Shown: piece by piece, positions 1 through 6,222 of the stretch | Layout: every line of letters begins with the position of its first letter | Position numbering within the stretch: position 1 is the stretch's first letter | Origin: Candidatus Cloacimonadota bacterium | GTDB taxonomy: Bacteria > Cloacimonadota > Cloacimonadia > Cloacimonadales > TCS61 | DNA: 9,423 nucleotides | Assembly: GCA_018654125.1 (NCBI GenBank) | Contig: JABIME010000136.1 | Location: 1 to 9,423, forward strand | Reading direction: 5' to 3' | Notes under the pieces: generated by a model | What the model was told of the DNA's origin: nothing | Database searches by the model: none | Seen by the model: the letters and a program-made list of their open reading frames with translations, nothing else | Translations under genes and position numbers: made by a program

Positions 1-28
1 TAGTATAGAAAGTAATTAAGGATTTATT

Positions 29-952
29 ATGAATGCAGAACATTATGACACAATAGTTTTAGGTGCTGGAGCTGCGGGGCTAACTGCGGGAATATATTTA
101 GCTCGTGCAAACCTGAAGACACTTATCATAAACGAGGGATCAATTGGCGGACAAATGGTTCTTACGCATGCTGTAGCAAATTATCCAGGTGTTTTAGAGT
201 CTAGCGGTAGAGATATTTCTCTTATCATGAAACAGCAGGCAAAAGAATTTGGTTGCGTTCTAGAATCTAATGTTGAAGTTACTAAACTAGATCTAACATC
301 TAAACAAAAGATGATAGAGATTGATGATGATGAGGTTTTTACTTCTGATGTTGTTATACTTGCAACAGGTGGAAAACCCAGAAAATTAGGTGCAAAAAAC
401 GAAGACAAATTTAAAGGTTTGGGTATTTCTTATTGTGCAACATGCGATGGTGATTTCTATACTGATAAAGATGTTATTGTTGTTGGTGGTGGAAATTCTG
501 CTTTGGAAGAGGCTGTTTCACTTACAAAATGGGTGAGATCGATCACGATCGTGCACCAATTTGATAATTTTCAAGCAACTGACCATGCAATAAGGCAAGC
601 AGAAAAGAATGAGAAAATTTCATTTATACTTGAATCGGAAATTACTGAATATATGGGTGAACAACAAGTTGAAGGTGTAAAATTGCAGAATCAGAAAACA
701 GGAGAATTCAGTGAACTAAAAACAGATGGTGTTTTTGTTTATGTTGGTTATATACCTAATACAGATAAATTTAAAAATGTTATTGATTTTAGTGTAAGAG
801 AAGAAATAATAACTGATGAAAATTTGCAGACGAATATTAGAGGTATTTTTGCAGCTGGTGATGTTCGTATGAAAAAAATCAGACAGATCACTACAGCGGT
901 TTCAGATGGTACAATTGCTGCTGTAAATGCTATAGAATATTTGCAGAAATAA
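29..952 (+). CDS. trxB: Thioredoxin reductase-like flavoprotein
   Basis: This 307-residue protein matches the length and layout of low-molecular-weight thioredoxin reductases, which pass electrons through FAD and a redox disulfide to thioredoxin in the cytoplasm. The N-terminal FAD-binding motif GAGAAG is at residues 12-17, the redox pair C136-A-T-C139 is followed by DGDF, the second dinucleotide fold has GGGNSALEEA from residue 153, and the C-terminal FAD motif is GIFAAGDVR. The stretch that in E. coli TrxB reads HRR...R and holds the NADPH 2'-phosphate is here H176-Q-F-D-N-F-Q182, so all three arginines are missing. NADPH is therefore doubtful as donor; NADH or a ferredoxin-type donor is possible (inference). 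The ATG is preceded by TAAGGA with 6 bases of spacing. A thioredoxin operon lies 102 bases downstream, which supports the role. Family is certain, electron donor is not. Confidence 0.93.
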   Translation: MNAEHYDTIVLGAGAAGLTAGIYLARANLKTLIINEGSIGGQMVLTHAVANYPGVLESSGRDISLIMKQQAKEFGCVLESNVEVTKLDLTSKQKMIEIDDDEVFTSDVVILATGGKPRKLGAKNEDKFKGLGISYCATCDGDFYTDKDVIVVGGGNSALEEAVSLTKWVRSITIVHQFDNFQATDHAIRQAEKNEKISFILESEITEYMGEQQVEGVKLQNQKTGEFSELKTDGVFVYVGYIPNTDKFKNVIDFSVREEIITDENLQTNIRGIFAAGDVRMKKIRQITTAVSDGTIAAVNAIEYLQK

Positions 953-958
953 ATTTAT

Positions 959-986
959 TTGACATTGTGTAATATTTAATTATATT
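959..986 (+). promoter_or_regulatory. Sigma-70-type promoter for the thioredoxin operon
   Basis: TTGACA at 959-964 is a perfect -35 box. It is followed after 16 bases by TATATT at 981-986, which matches five of six -10 positions. It lies between the reductase stop and the first thioredoxin. The predicted transcript starts near 993, giving a leader of about 60 bases. Read by eye only; the surrounding sequence is very AT-rich, so the exact -10 box could shift by a few bases. Confidence 0.6.
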
Positions 987-1012
987 AATAATAAATAAAA
1001 ATGAAATAATAT

Positions 1013-1040
1013 GGGAATAGGTTGAGCAAACCTGATTCTC
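1013..1040 (+). promoter_or_regulatory. Leader hairpin just upstream of the thioredoxin ribosome site
   Basis: GAATAGGTT (1015-1023) pairs with AACCT-G-ATTC (1029-1038), with one bulged G at 1034 and a 5-base loop GAGCA. G1014-T1039 and G1013-C1040 can extend the stem. It sits inside the leader predicted from the 959-986 promoter and ends three bases before the AAGGAG ribosome site at 1044-1049. It may influence translation or RNA stability, or may be a weak terminator for upstream read-through, though only three T's follow. The pairing is seen; the function is inferred. Confidence 0.4.
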
Positions 1041-1054
1041 TTTAAGGAGTTAGA

Positions 1055-1408
1055 ATGGAACATTTAACAAAGGAAACTTTTCAACAAAAGGTTTTTAATT
1101 ATGAAGCAAGCAAAGATTGGAAATTTGAAGGAGACAAACCTTGTATCATCGATTTTTATGCAGATTGGTGCGGACCATGTAAACAAGTTGCACCTGTTTT
1201 AGAAGATCTTGCAAAAGAGTATGAAGGCAAAGTAGATATCTATAAAATTGATACTGAAGATCAGCAAGAACTTGCCGCAGCTTTTGGAATTCGCAGCATT
1301 CCTTCAATACTATTCTGTCCTAAGGATGATAAACCTCAAATGTCTATGGGTGCTTTACCAAAGGAATCATTTGTTACAGCTATAAAAGACGTTCTAAAAG
1401 TAGATTAA
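1055..1408 (+). CDS. trxA: Cytoplasmic thioredoxin
   Basis: This 117-residue thioredoxin has the active site W38-C39-G-P-C42-K and the cis-proline in the IRSIP motif at P83. It reduces protein disulfides in the cytoplasm and is in turn reduced by a thioredoxin reductase, most likely the product at 29-952. It has an N-terminal extension before the core strand (TKETFQQKVFNYE, an acidic W/F-rich helix) seen in a thioredoxin subgroup of anaerobic and FCB bacteria. It has no signal peptide. Two extra cysteines, C30 and C88, lie outside the active site and are absent from the exported paralogue at 1672-2100. The ATG has AAGGAG five bases upstream. It is the first gene of a three-gene thiol-redox operon with short gaps (18 and 8 bases). 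Confidence 0.95.
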   Translation: MEHLTKETFQQKVFNYEASKDWKFEGDKPCIIDFYADWCGPCKQVAPVLEDLAKEYEGKVDIYKIDTEDQQELAAAFGIRSIPSILFCPKDDKPQMSMGALPKESFVTAIKDVLKVD

Positions 1409-1426
1409 TTTTAAGGATCTTACAAG

Positions 1427-1663
1427 ATGAAAACAGTTGTAGTTTTTAGTACACCAACATGCAGTTGGTGCAGAAAGTTAAAAAGTTATCTCAAAGATAA
1501 TAATATTCGCTTTAAGGATGTTGATGTGTCCAGAGATCAAAGAGCAGCTAGAGATATGGTTCGTAAAACTGGTCAACAAGGCGTTCCTCAAATGTGGATT
1601 AATAATCGTCCGATAGTAGGTTTCGATAAAGCTAAGATCGACAGAATGTTAGAGATAAAGTAG
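1427..1663 (+). CDS. Glutaredoxin-like (NrdH/YruB-type) protein
   Basis: This 78-residue protein has the glutaredoxin/NrdH fold: strand KTVVVFSTP, active site C12-S-W-C15, a cis-proline motif GVPQ at P54, and GFDKAKID near the C-terminus where the family has its conserved Gly-Phe/Tyr-Asp step. Members are small cytoplasmic dithiol reductants. Those of the NrdH/YruB type are usually reduced by thioredoxin reductase and not by glutathione, which fits an operon with thioredoxins and a nearby reductase. CSWC is a variant of the common CPYC/CPWC/CVQC sites. The substrate cannot be told from sequence; no ribonucleotide reductase gene is in the window. AAGGA at 1413-1417 lies nine bases before the ATG, and the next gene starts eight bases after the stop. 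Confidence 0.88.
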   Translation: MKTVVVFSTPTCSWCRKLKSYLKDNNIRFKDVDVSRDQRAARDMVRKTGQQGVPQMWINNRPIVGFDKAKIDRMLEIK

Positions 1664-1671
1664 GAGAAGTA

Positions 1672-2100
1672 ATGAGAAAACTAATCTTGATATTATTAGC
1701 AATAACACTGATGATCCCACTAATAACTGAAGAGGTTAAAGCGAAGCCAGAATATATAGCGCTGGAAACTTTTAAAGAAAAAATATTTGATTTTGAGAAT
1801 GACACAGAATGGAATTATAAAGGTGAACTTCCAGCAATTATCGATTTCTATGCAGATTGGTGTGGTCCTTGCAAACGTGTAGCTCCAATTATGGAAGAGC
1901 TTGCAGCAGAATATGATGGGAAAGTAAAAATTTACAAAATAGATACTGAAGATCAAAAAGAACTTGCTTCAATATTTGGAATTAGAAGTATTCCTTCAAT
2001 TTTATTTATTCCTGTAAGTGAACAACCTCAAATGTCTACCGGAGCTTTACCAAAAGCTGAATTTGAAAAGATGATAAAAGAAATTTTGAAAGTTGATTAA
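1672..2100 (+). CDS. Exported thioredoxin, paralogue of the cytoplasmic one
   Basis: This 142-residue protein is a thioredoxin with an added N-terminal signal peptide. Residues 1-3 are M-R-K, residues 4-18 are hydrophobic, and V22-K-A24 is a plausible signal peptidase I site. No lipobox cysteine is present, so it is probably soluble in the periplasm. The active site is W63-C64-G-P-C67-K and the cis-proline is in IRSIP at P108. From residue 29 on it aligns without gaps to the thioredoxin at 1055-1408, with about 73 identities in 114 positions by hand count, including identical ends (LKVD). A tandem duplication followed by gain of a signal is the simplest reading. It probably keeps exported protein thiols reduced or acts in cytochrome/metalloprotein assembly, and would need a membrane electron carrier such as CcdA/DsbD, not seen here. 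GGAG at 1663-1666 overlaps the stop of the preceding gene, suggesting coupled translation. Confidence 0.9.
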   Translation: MRKLILILLAITLMIPLITEEVKAKPEYIALETFKEKIFDFENDTEWNYKGELPAIIDFYADWCGPCKRVAPIMEELAAEYDGKVKIYKIDTEDQKELASIFGIRSIPSILFIPVSEQPQMSTGALPKAEFEKMIKEILKVD

Positions 2101-2123
2101 TAATAGATAAACATTGGATAAAT

Positions 2124-2160
2124 AAAAAACCGACCCAAAGAGAACGGGTCGGTTTTTTTT
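2124..2160. terminator. Bidirectional intrinsic terminator
   Basis: A run of six A's (2124-2129), stem CCGACCC (2130-2136), 9-base loop AAAGAGAAC, stem GGGTCGG (2146-2152), then eight T's (2153-2160). The A-run and T-run make it work on both strands. It separates the thioredoxin operon, ending at 2100, from the convergent acyl-CoA synthetase/GNAT gene, whose stop is at 2168. Confidence 0.93.
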
Positions 2161-2167
2161 ATTGAAT

Positions 2168-4843
2168 TTAATTATTAATTACCAATTCAGCATAATAACT
2201 GTCTTCTACTTTTTCCATTTTATAACCGCGAGATCTGAACATATGCTGCATAATGTGATTTTGTACTAGTACATTTGCATAGATCTTTTTAATGCCACGT
2301 GCTTTAGCGATATCATGAATGTAGTCAGTGAATTTATTTCCTAATCCTTGATTTTGCCATGGATCAGCAATAACGATAGCATACTCAGCAGTTTCACCAT
2401 ATTGATCAGCAATCAAACGAACCACACCAGCCATCTTCTTCTTACCTTCATCTTCCACTTCCGCAATAATAGCAATTTCGCGATCATAATCGATTTGAGT
2501 GTAACGAATCAGCTGATCATGTGAAATATCCTTGATTAGTTGGAAAAACCTGAATCTTTGTGTACGTTCACTGAAATTCGAGAACATCTCTTTTTCCATT
2601 AATTCATCTTCGGGTGTGATAGCTCTTAAAGTTACTTCCTGACCATTTTTTAAAGTAAAAGCAGTTGTGTATTCAGAAGGATAAGGCGAAATTACTAGAT
2701 GCTTGTTAGAGTTTACATCTATTTGTTTTACGTTTTCATCCAATAATACTTTTGCATCCAACACGACACCACCACGTTCATCAACACCAAATGGATTAAT
2801 GTCAATTTCGTTAATCTGGGGGAAATCCATCAGCAAGTAAGCAAATTTGTATAACAAAAATTGAATTGCTGGGATATCAGCTCCGGGCATACCACGATAA
2901 CCCTTTATCAGTTTGTAAATCTTGGTATCTTCGATGATTCTCATTGCCAGAGCCATGTTCAATGGAGGAAGACCAACTCTGGTATCTTTGAAGATTTCCA
3001 CTGCGACTCCACCCATTCCAAATACGATGGTCGGACCGAAGATCGGATCTTTTTTACAACCGATGATCAATTCAAACTTTCTCTTCATCATTTGTTCAAC
3101 AAATACACCTCTTATGTCTGCATTGGGAACTTTTTCTTTTGATGATCTCAAGATTTTCAAATACGCTTCTTTGGCTTCCTCTTTATTCTGGATGTTTAGT
3201 TTAACACCACCTACGTCTGTTTTGTGAAGAATATCTGGTGAAGCAATTTTCATTACGAGCGGATAGCCAATATCTTCTGCCATTTCCACAGCTTCATCTT
3301 CTGTAGTTGCAATTCCATTTTTAATAACAGGAATATCATAATTTGCTAGGAACTGCTTAGCTTCAAATTCTGTCATCACAGATCTGTTATCATTCAGAAC
3401 AGAGTTGATAAGTTTTTTGTTAGCTTCTTTATTTGGTTGGAACTTACTTGGTATCTGGGAAGGAGTTTCATGCAGTATTTCCAAGTTTCTTGAATAATCA
3501 TACATTATCATAAACGCTTTTACAGCATCTTCCGGAGTTTGATAGACGGGAATATTATTAGCTTCCAGAACTTTCTGACCTTCATAGATATCTGATGCCC
3601 CCATCCAGCAGGCTAAAACTGTTTTCTTGCATTTCTTCTCAATCTCAGCTAACTTTCTGGCAACTGCTGTTGGATCTGTCATTGACTGAGGTGTGAGGAT
3701 TACAAGGATTCCATCTACTCCTTTGTCTTTAGCGCATATTTCTAAAGCTTTTGAGTATTGTTCCGGACCTGCATCTCCTAAAACATCCAGAGGATTGCCT
3801 TTACTCCAATGAGGAGAAAGATGCTGATTAAGTTCTTCAATTATATCATTAGAAAGTGTAGCTAACTTACCACCATTAGCAATGAGCGTATCTGTAGCAA
3901 TTACACCCGGGCCACCTGCATTTGTTACTATTGCCAAACGATTTTTAATTGGTCGAGGTTGCATTGATAGTGCCTGAGCGATATGAAAAAGTTCTTCTAT
4001 TGTATCTACGCGTATCACACCTGCTCTTTTAAAAGCAGCATCAAATACAAAATCATTACCGGCTAAACTACCTGTATGAGACATTGCTGCCTGCGCACCT
4101 TCTGAACTTTTTCCTGATTTAAGAACTATGATCGGTTTGTTTCGAGCGAAAGCTCTAGCTGCACTTAAGAAACTTCGTGCATCCGTAAGAGATTCCATAT
4201 AAATCACAATGCTGTTCGTATGTGGATCAGTACCGAAATAGTCGATCAAGTCATGAAAGCTAATATCCATCATTGATCCGATTGAGACAAAGTGGCTGAA
4301 TCCAACATTTTGTTCAATAGACCAATCGAGAATTGCAGTACACAGTGCTCCACTCTGAGAAATAAAGGCAATCTTCCCGGGAAGTGCCATTTTACTGGCA
4401 AAAGTTGCATTGAATTTCACTGATGGCTTGATGAATCCTAAACAGTTTGGTCCGATCAGGCTCATGTTGTATTTGCGAATAGTTTCAGAAATCTTACTCA
4501 TTAATCTCTTGCCTTCTGCTCCTGCTTCCGCAAAACCTGCTGAAATTAACAGAACACTGGATACACCAGCAATACCGCAATCTTCTACAATTGTAGGAGC
4601 AGTTTTAGCTGGAGTAGCAATAATAACTAAATCAACTTGATCTGGAATATCCTGGATTGAATTATAGGCTTTTACACCTAATACATTTGTTCTTTTCGGA
4701 TTAACAGGATAGACAATTCCATCAAAACCAGATCCGATTATGTTGTCCATCAAAGCATGACCTACACTACCCACTCGAGCAGAAGCACCATAAATTGCAA
4801 CCACTTTGGGGTTGAACATCTTTGTTAAATTTTTAATGCTCAT
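2168..4843 (-). CDS. ADP-forming acyl-CoA synthetase fused to GNAT acetyltransferase (Pat-like)
   Basis: This 891-residue protein has the domain order of the Pat/YfiQ protein lysine acetyltransferases (about 886 residues in enterics). A CoA-binding Rossmann domain covers about 8-135 (GASARVGSVG from 19; GPNCLGF at 131-137). Ligase-CoA domains run to about 455, an ATP-grasp domain covers about 485-710, and a C-terminal GNAT domain about 735-885. The phosphohistidine motif S255-H256-TGSLAG is intact, as is H540 in LHKTDVGG, which corresponds to the second histidine of the ATP-grasp subunit. The synthetase half therefore looks able to interconvert acyl-CoA + ADP + Pi with acid + ATP. The GNAT half keeps the acetyl-CoA loop Q830-N-Q-G-L-G835 and a likely catalytic E820 in AEYAIV. 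The start follows AGAGGA with good spacing. It lies 87 bases downstream of the deacetylase-family gene on the same strand. Whether it mainly acetylates proteins, makes acetate and ATP, or both, is open. Confidence 0.92.
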   Translation of the reverse strand: MSIKNLTKMFNPKVVAIYGASARVGSVGHALMDNIIGSGFDGIVYPVNPKRTNVLGVKAYNSIQDIPDQVDLVIIATPAKTAPTIVEDCGIAGVSSVLLISAGFAEAGAEGKRLMSKISETIRKYNMSLIGPNCLGFIKPSVKFNATFASKMALPGKIAFISQSGALCTAILDWSIEQNVGFSHFVSIGSMMDISFHDLIDYFGTDPHTNSIVIYMESLTDARSFLSAARAFARNKPIIVLKSGKSSEGAQAAMSHTGSLAGNDFVFDAAFKRAGVIRVDTIEELFHIAQALSMQPRPIKNRLAIVTNAGGPGVIATDTLIANGGKLATLSNDIIEELNQHLSPHWSKGNPLDVLGDAGPEQYSKALEICAKDKGVDGILVILTPQSMTDPTAVARKLAEIEKKCKKTVLACWMGASDIYEGQKVLEANNIPVYQTPEDAVKAFMIMYDYSRNLEILHETPSQIPSKFQPNKEANKKLINSVLNDNRSVMTEFEAKQFLANYDIPVIKNGIATTEDEAVEMAEDIGYPLVMKIASPDILHKTDVGGVKLNIQNKEEAKEAYLKILRSSKEKVPNADIRGVFVEQMMKRKFELIIGCKKDPIFGPTIVFGMGGVAVEIFKDTRVGLPPLNMALAMRIIEDTKIYKLIKGYRGMPGADIPAIQFLLYKFAYLLMDFPQINEIDINPFGVDERGGVVLDAKVLLDENVKQIDVNSNKHLVISPYPSEYTTAFTLKNGQEVTLRAITPEDELMEKEMFSNFSERTQRFRFFQLIKDISHDQLIRYTQIDYDREIAIIAEVEDEGKKKMAGVVRLIADQYGETAEYAIVIADPWQNQGLGNKFTDYIHDIAKARGIKKIYANVLVQNHIMQHMFRSRGYKMEKVEDSYYAELVINN

Positions 4844-4864
4844 GATTTCCTCTTGAGAATCAAA

Positions 4865-4880
4865 TTTTGCTTAGGCAAAA
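4865..4880. promoter_or_regulatory. Perfect inverted repeat between the deacetylase and synthetase genes
   Basis: TTTTGC (4865-4870) and GCAAAA (4875-4880) are perfect complements around a 4-base spacer, in the 87-base gap ahead of the synthetase/GNAT start. On the minus strand it is followed only by TTT, so it is a weak terminator at best. It could be a leader hairpin, attenuator or operator for the downstream gene. The symmetry is clear; the role is inferred. Confidence 0.35.
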
Positions 4881-4930
4881 CGATCTCTATTTTTATTTTT
4901 TATAATTTTTTTCAGTTTGCATAGCTCATT

Positions 4931-5893
4931 TCAAATTGATTTCCAATAATTTTTTAGAAGTTGCATGGTAAGAGCTTTTCGTCCTTCATATTCATAAAAG
5001 ATCTGAATGAGTGAATCTGTATGTCTTTCTGTATGTCTCATTTTAACATTATTTATACCATCTAGAAAGTTGTGTAGGCATTTTGGAAAAACTTCAATAT
5101 TATATCCACCCTCAAGGGTTGCAAAAACGTTTTTAAAATTTGCTGAGATCTCTTTTCCAATTTTATAATATGTGTTTACGGTTAGTCGCTGATCAAGTAA
5201 GAGGTCATATTGATGAGAATCAAAGCCAGCAGAGATTCCTACAATGTCCGGATTAAATTCTTTTGCAACGGGTAGAAACGATTCAAAAGCATCCATGAAT
5301 ATATCGTCTCCAATACCTGGTGGAAGGGGAACATTTATTGTATATCCTTCACCTTTTCCTTCTCCAATCTCATGGGCATCTCCTCCGCCTGGGAAAGCAG
5401 GATGCTGATGTAATGACCAATACATAACATTATCTGAACCATAAAAGAATTTTTCTGTACCGCAACCCAAGTGTCCGTCAATATCTATAATGAGAACTTT
5501 CTTACCTTTATTCGCATGATATTGAGCAGCAATAGCAATATTATTAAAAAGGCAGAATCCACTTGAATGATCTTGATGTGCATGATGTCCAGGAGGTCGA
5601 GTTAATGCAAAATTCTCACTCTCTGAAGCCATGATCGTGGCACCAACAGCATGGATTGCTGCTTCGTAACTTCCTACAGAAACAATCGTATCAGTATCTG
5701 AATGTCCACCACCGCTTTCACTCATATCTTTTATTTTTTTTATGTATTCAGGAGAGTGTACAAGTTCAAGATATTTTTCACCATTTACAATTTCTGTTAC
5801 TGGTAATTCTCCAAGTGAAGTTAGTCGTTTAATGTTTTCTGGATGCATTCCAGTATCATGTTTCAAAAAAAATGGATTGTAAATAAGTTCCAT
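4931..5893 (-). CDS. Histone deacetylase/AcuC-family deacetylase
   Basis: This 320-residue protein belongs to the zinc-dependent arginase/deacetylase superfamily, class I/II HDAC branch, which removes acetyl groups from lysines, acetylpolyamines or related amides. It shows HPENIKRL at residues 17-24, the catalytic pair RPPG-H103-H104, GFCLFNN, zinc ligands D139-G-H141 and D225 (in AGFDSH), and the transition-state tyrosine Y264 in LEGGY. The catalytic set is complete. The zinc motif reads DGHLGCG where most relatives have D-x-HHGNG, so two positions next to the ligands differ. No signal peptide or membrane segment is visible; it is cytoplasmic. The ATG has AAGAGGA four bases upstream. It precedes the acyl-CoA synthetase/GNAT fusion on the same strand, much as acuC is linked to acuA in Bacillus. 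This suggests reversal of acetylation made by its neighbour. The actual substrate is unproven. Confidence 0.9.
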   Translation of the reverse strand: MELIYNPFFLKHDTGMHPENIKRLTSLGELPVTEIVNGEKYLELVHSPEYIKKIKDMSESGGGHSDTDTIVSVGSYEAAIHAVGATIMASESENFALTRPPGHHAHQDHSSGFCLFNNIAIAAQYHANKGKKVLIIDIDGHLGCGTEKFFYGSDNVMYWSLHQHPAFPGGGDAHEIGEGKGEGYTINVPLPPGIGDDIFMDAFESFLPVAKEFNPDIVGISAGFDSHQYDLLLDQRLTVNTYYKIGKEISANFKNVFATLEGGYNIEVFPKCLHNFLDGINNVKMRHTERHTDSLIQIFYEYEGRKALTMQLLKNYWKSI

Positions 5894-5940
5894 ATTTCCT
5901 CTTCAATAAAATTCATAATTATTTTTCCTTAAAACCCCGC

Positions 5941-5969
5941 CACATATTTACTCGCGTTTTCTTAGTCAA
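5941..5969 (-). promoter_or_regulatory. Weak candidate promoter for the deacetylase operon
   Basis: On the minus strand TTGACT (5969-5964) matches five of six -35 positions. Seventeen bases later TATGTG (5946-5941) matches only three of the -10 positions. It would give a leader of about 40 bases to the start at 5893. Position and orientation fit, but the -10 box is poor. Confidence 0.25.
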
Positions 5970-6011
5970 GAAGAATCTAAAGATGCATGTAATTGCATTA
6001 AAATAGAAAAG

Positions 6012-6070
6012 TTCACACGTGAAAATAATGTTAACTGATCTAAAATGAATAAACATTCACTGGGCGTGAC
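6012..6070. promoter_or_regulatory. Two TTCAC/GTGA inverted repeats, possible operators
   Basis: The first is TTCAC-AC-GTGAA (6012-6023), a perfect 5-base palindrome with a 2-base spacer. The second is TTCAC-TGGGC-GTGAC (6056-6070), where four of five arm positions pair. Their centres are about 45 bases apart, and the second overlaps the -35 box of the candidate promoter at 6066-6094. The spacers differ, so they need not bind the same protein. Confidence 0.35.
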
Positions 6071-6094
6071 TGTTGGTGTTTTAACTAATATATT
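6066..6094 (+). promoter_or_regulatory. Candidate promoter for the DUF438-hemerythrin gene
   Basis: GTGACT (6066-6071) matches four of six -35 positions. It is followed after 17 bases by TATATT (6089-6094), five of six for -10. A start near 6101 would give a leader of about 120 bases to the chosen start codon at 6223. A TTCAC/GTGA inverted repeat overlaps the -35 box, which would suit repression. Confidence 0.35.
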
Positions 6095-6222
6095 TTTCCA
6101 TTAAATACTAAAAATAATTGGAAATGATATCAAGTAGCGATTTCTTAATTAAAGCAAATCATTCACTTGACAGTAAGAATTTTGCAAACAAATTAGCTTT
6201 GAACATAATCATGGAGGATGAG

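Larger units (their letters stand above)
5894..6222. other. Divergent intergenic control region
   Basis: This 329-base stretch lies between the leftward deacetylase gene and the rightward DUF438 gene. It holds the ribosome site and a weak candidate promoter of the former, two TTCAC/GTGA inverted repeats, a candidate promoter for the latter and its leader. ATGCA (5983-5987) and TGCAT (5994-5998) form a further short inverted repeat. The reading frame of the DUF438 gene stays open upstream to a TTG at 6118, but no ribosome site supports translation before 6223. No separate gene is seen. Confidence 0.7.

Noticed and set aside
181..408. Minus-strand open frame of 75 codons inside the thioredoxin reductase gene
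   Set aside because: It is serine-rich, has no ribosome site or family motif, and lies wholly within a clear gene on the other strand.
1720..1956. Minus-strand open frame opposite the exported thioredoxin
   Set aside because: It has a phenylalanine/isoleucine-rich product typical of an antisense shadow in AT-rich DNA, with no start signals.
2861..3227. Two overlapping plus-strand open frames opposite the acyl-CoA synthetase/GNAT gene
   Set aside because: Their products show no motif and their existence follows from the codon use of the real minus-strand gene; the same applies to 4410-4640.
6118..6222. Upstream starts (TTG 6118, ATG 6124) for the DUF438 protein
   Set aside because: No ribosome site precedes them. 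The added 35 residues do not resemble the family, whereas 6223 has GGAGG at ideal spacing and a family-like N-terminus.
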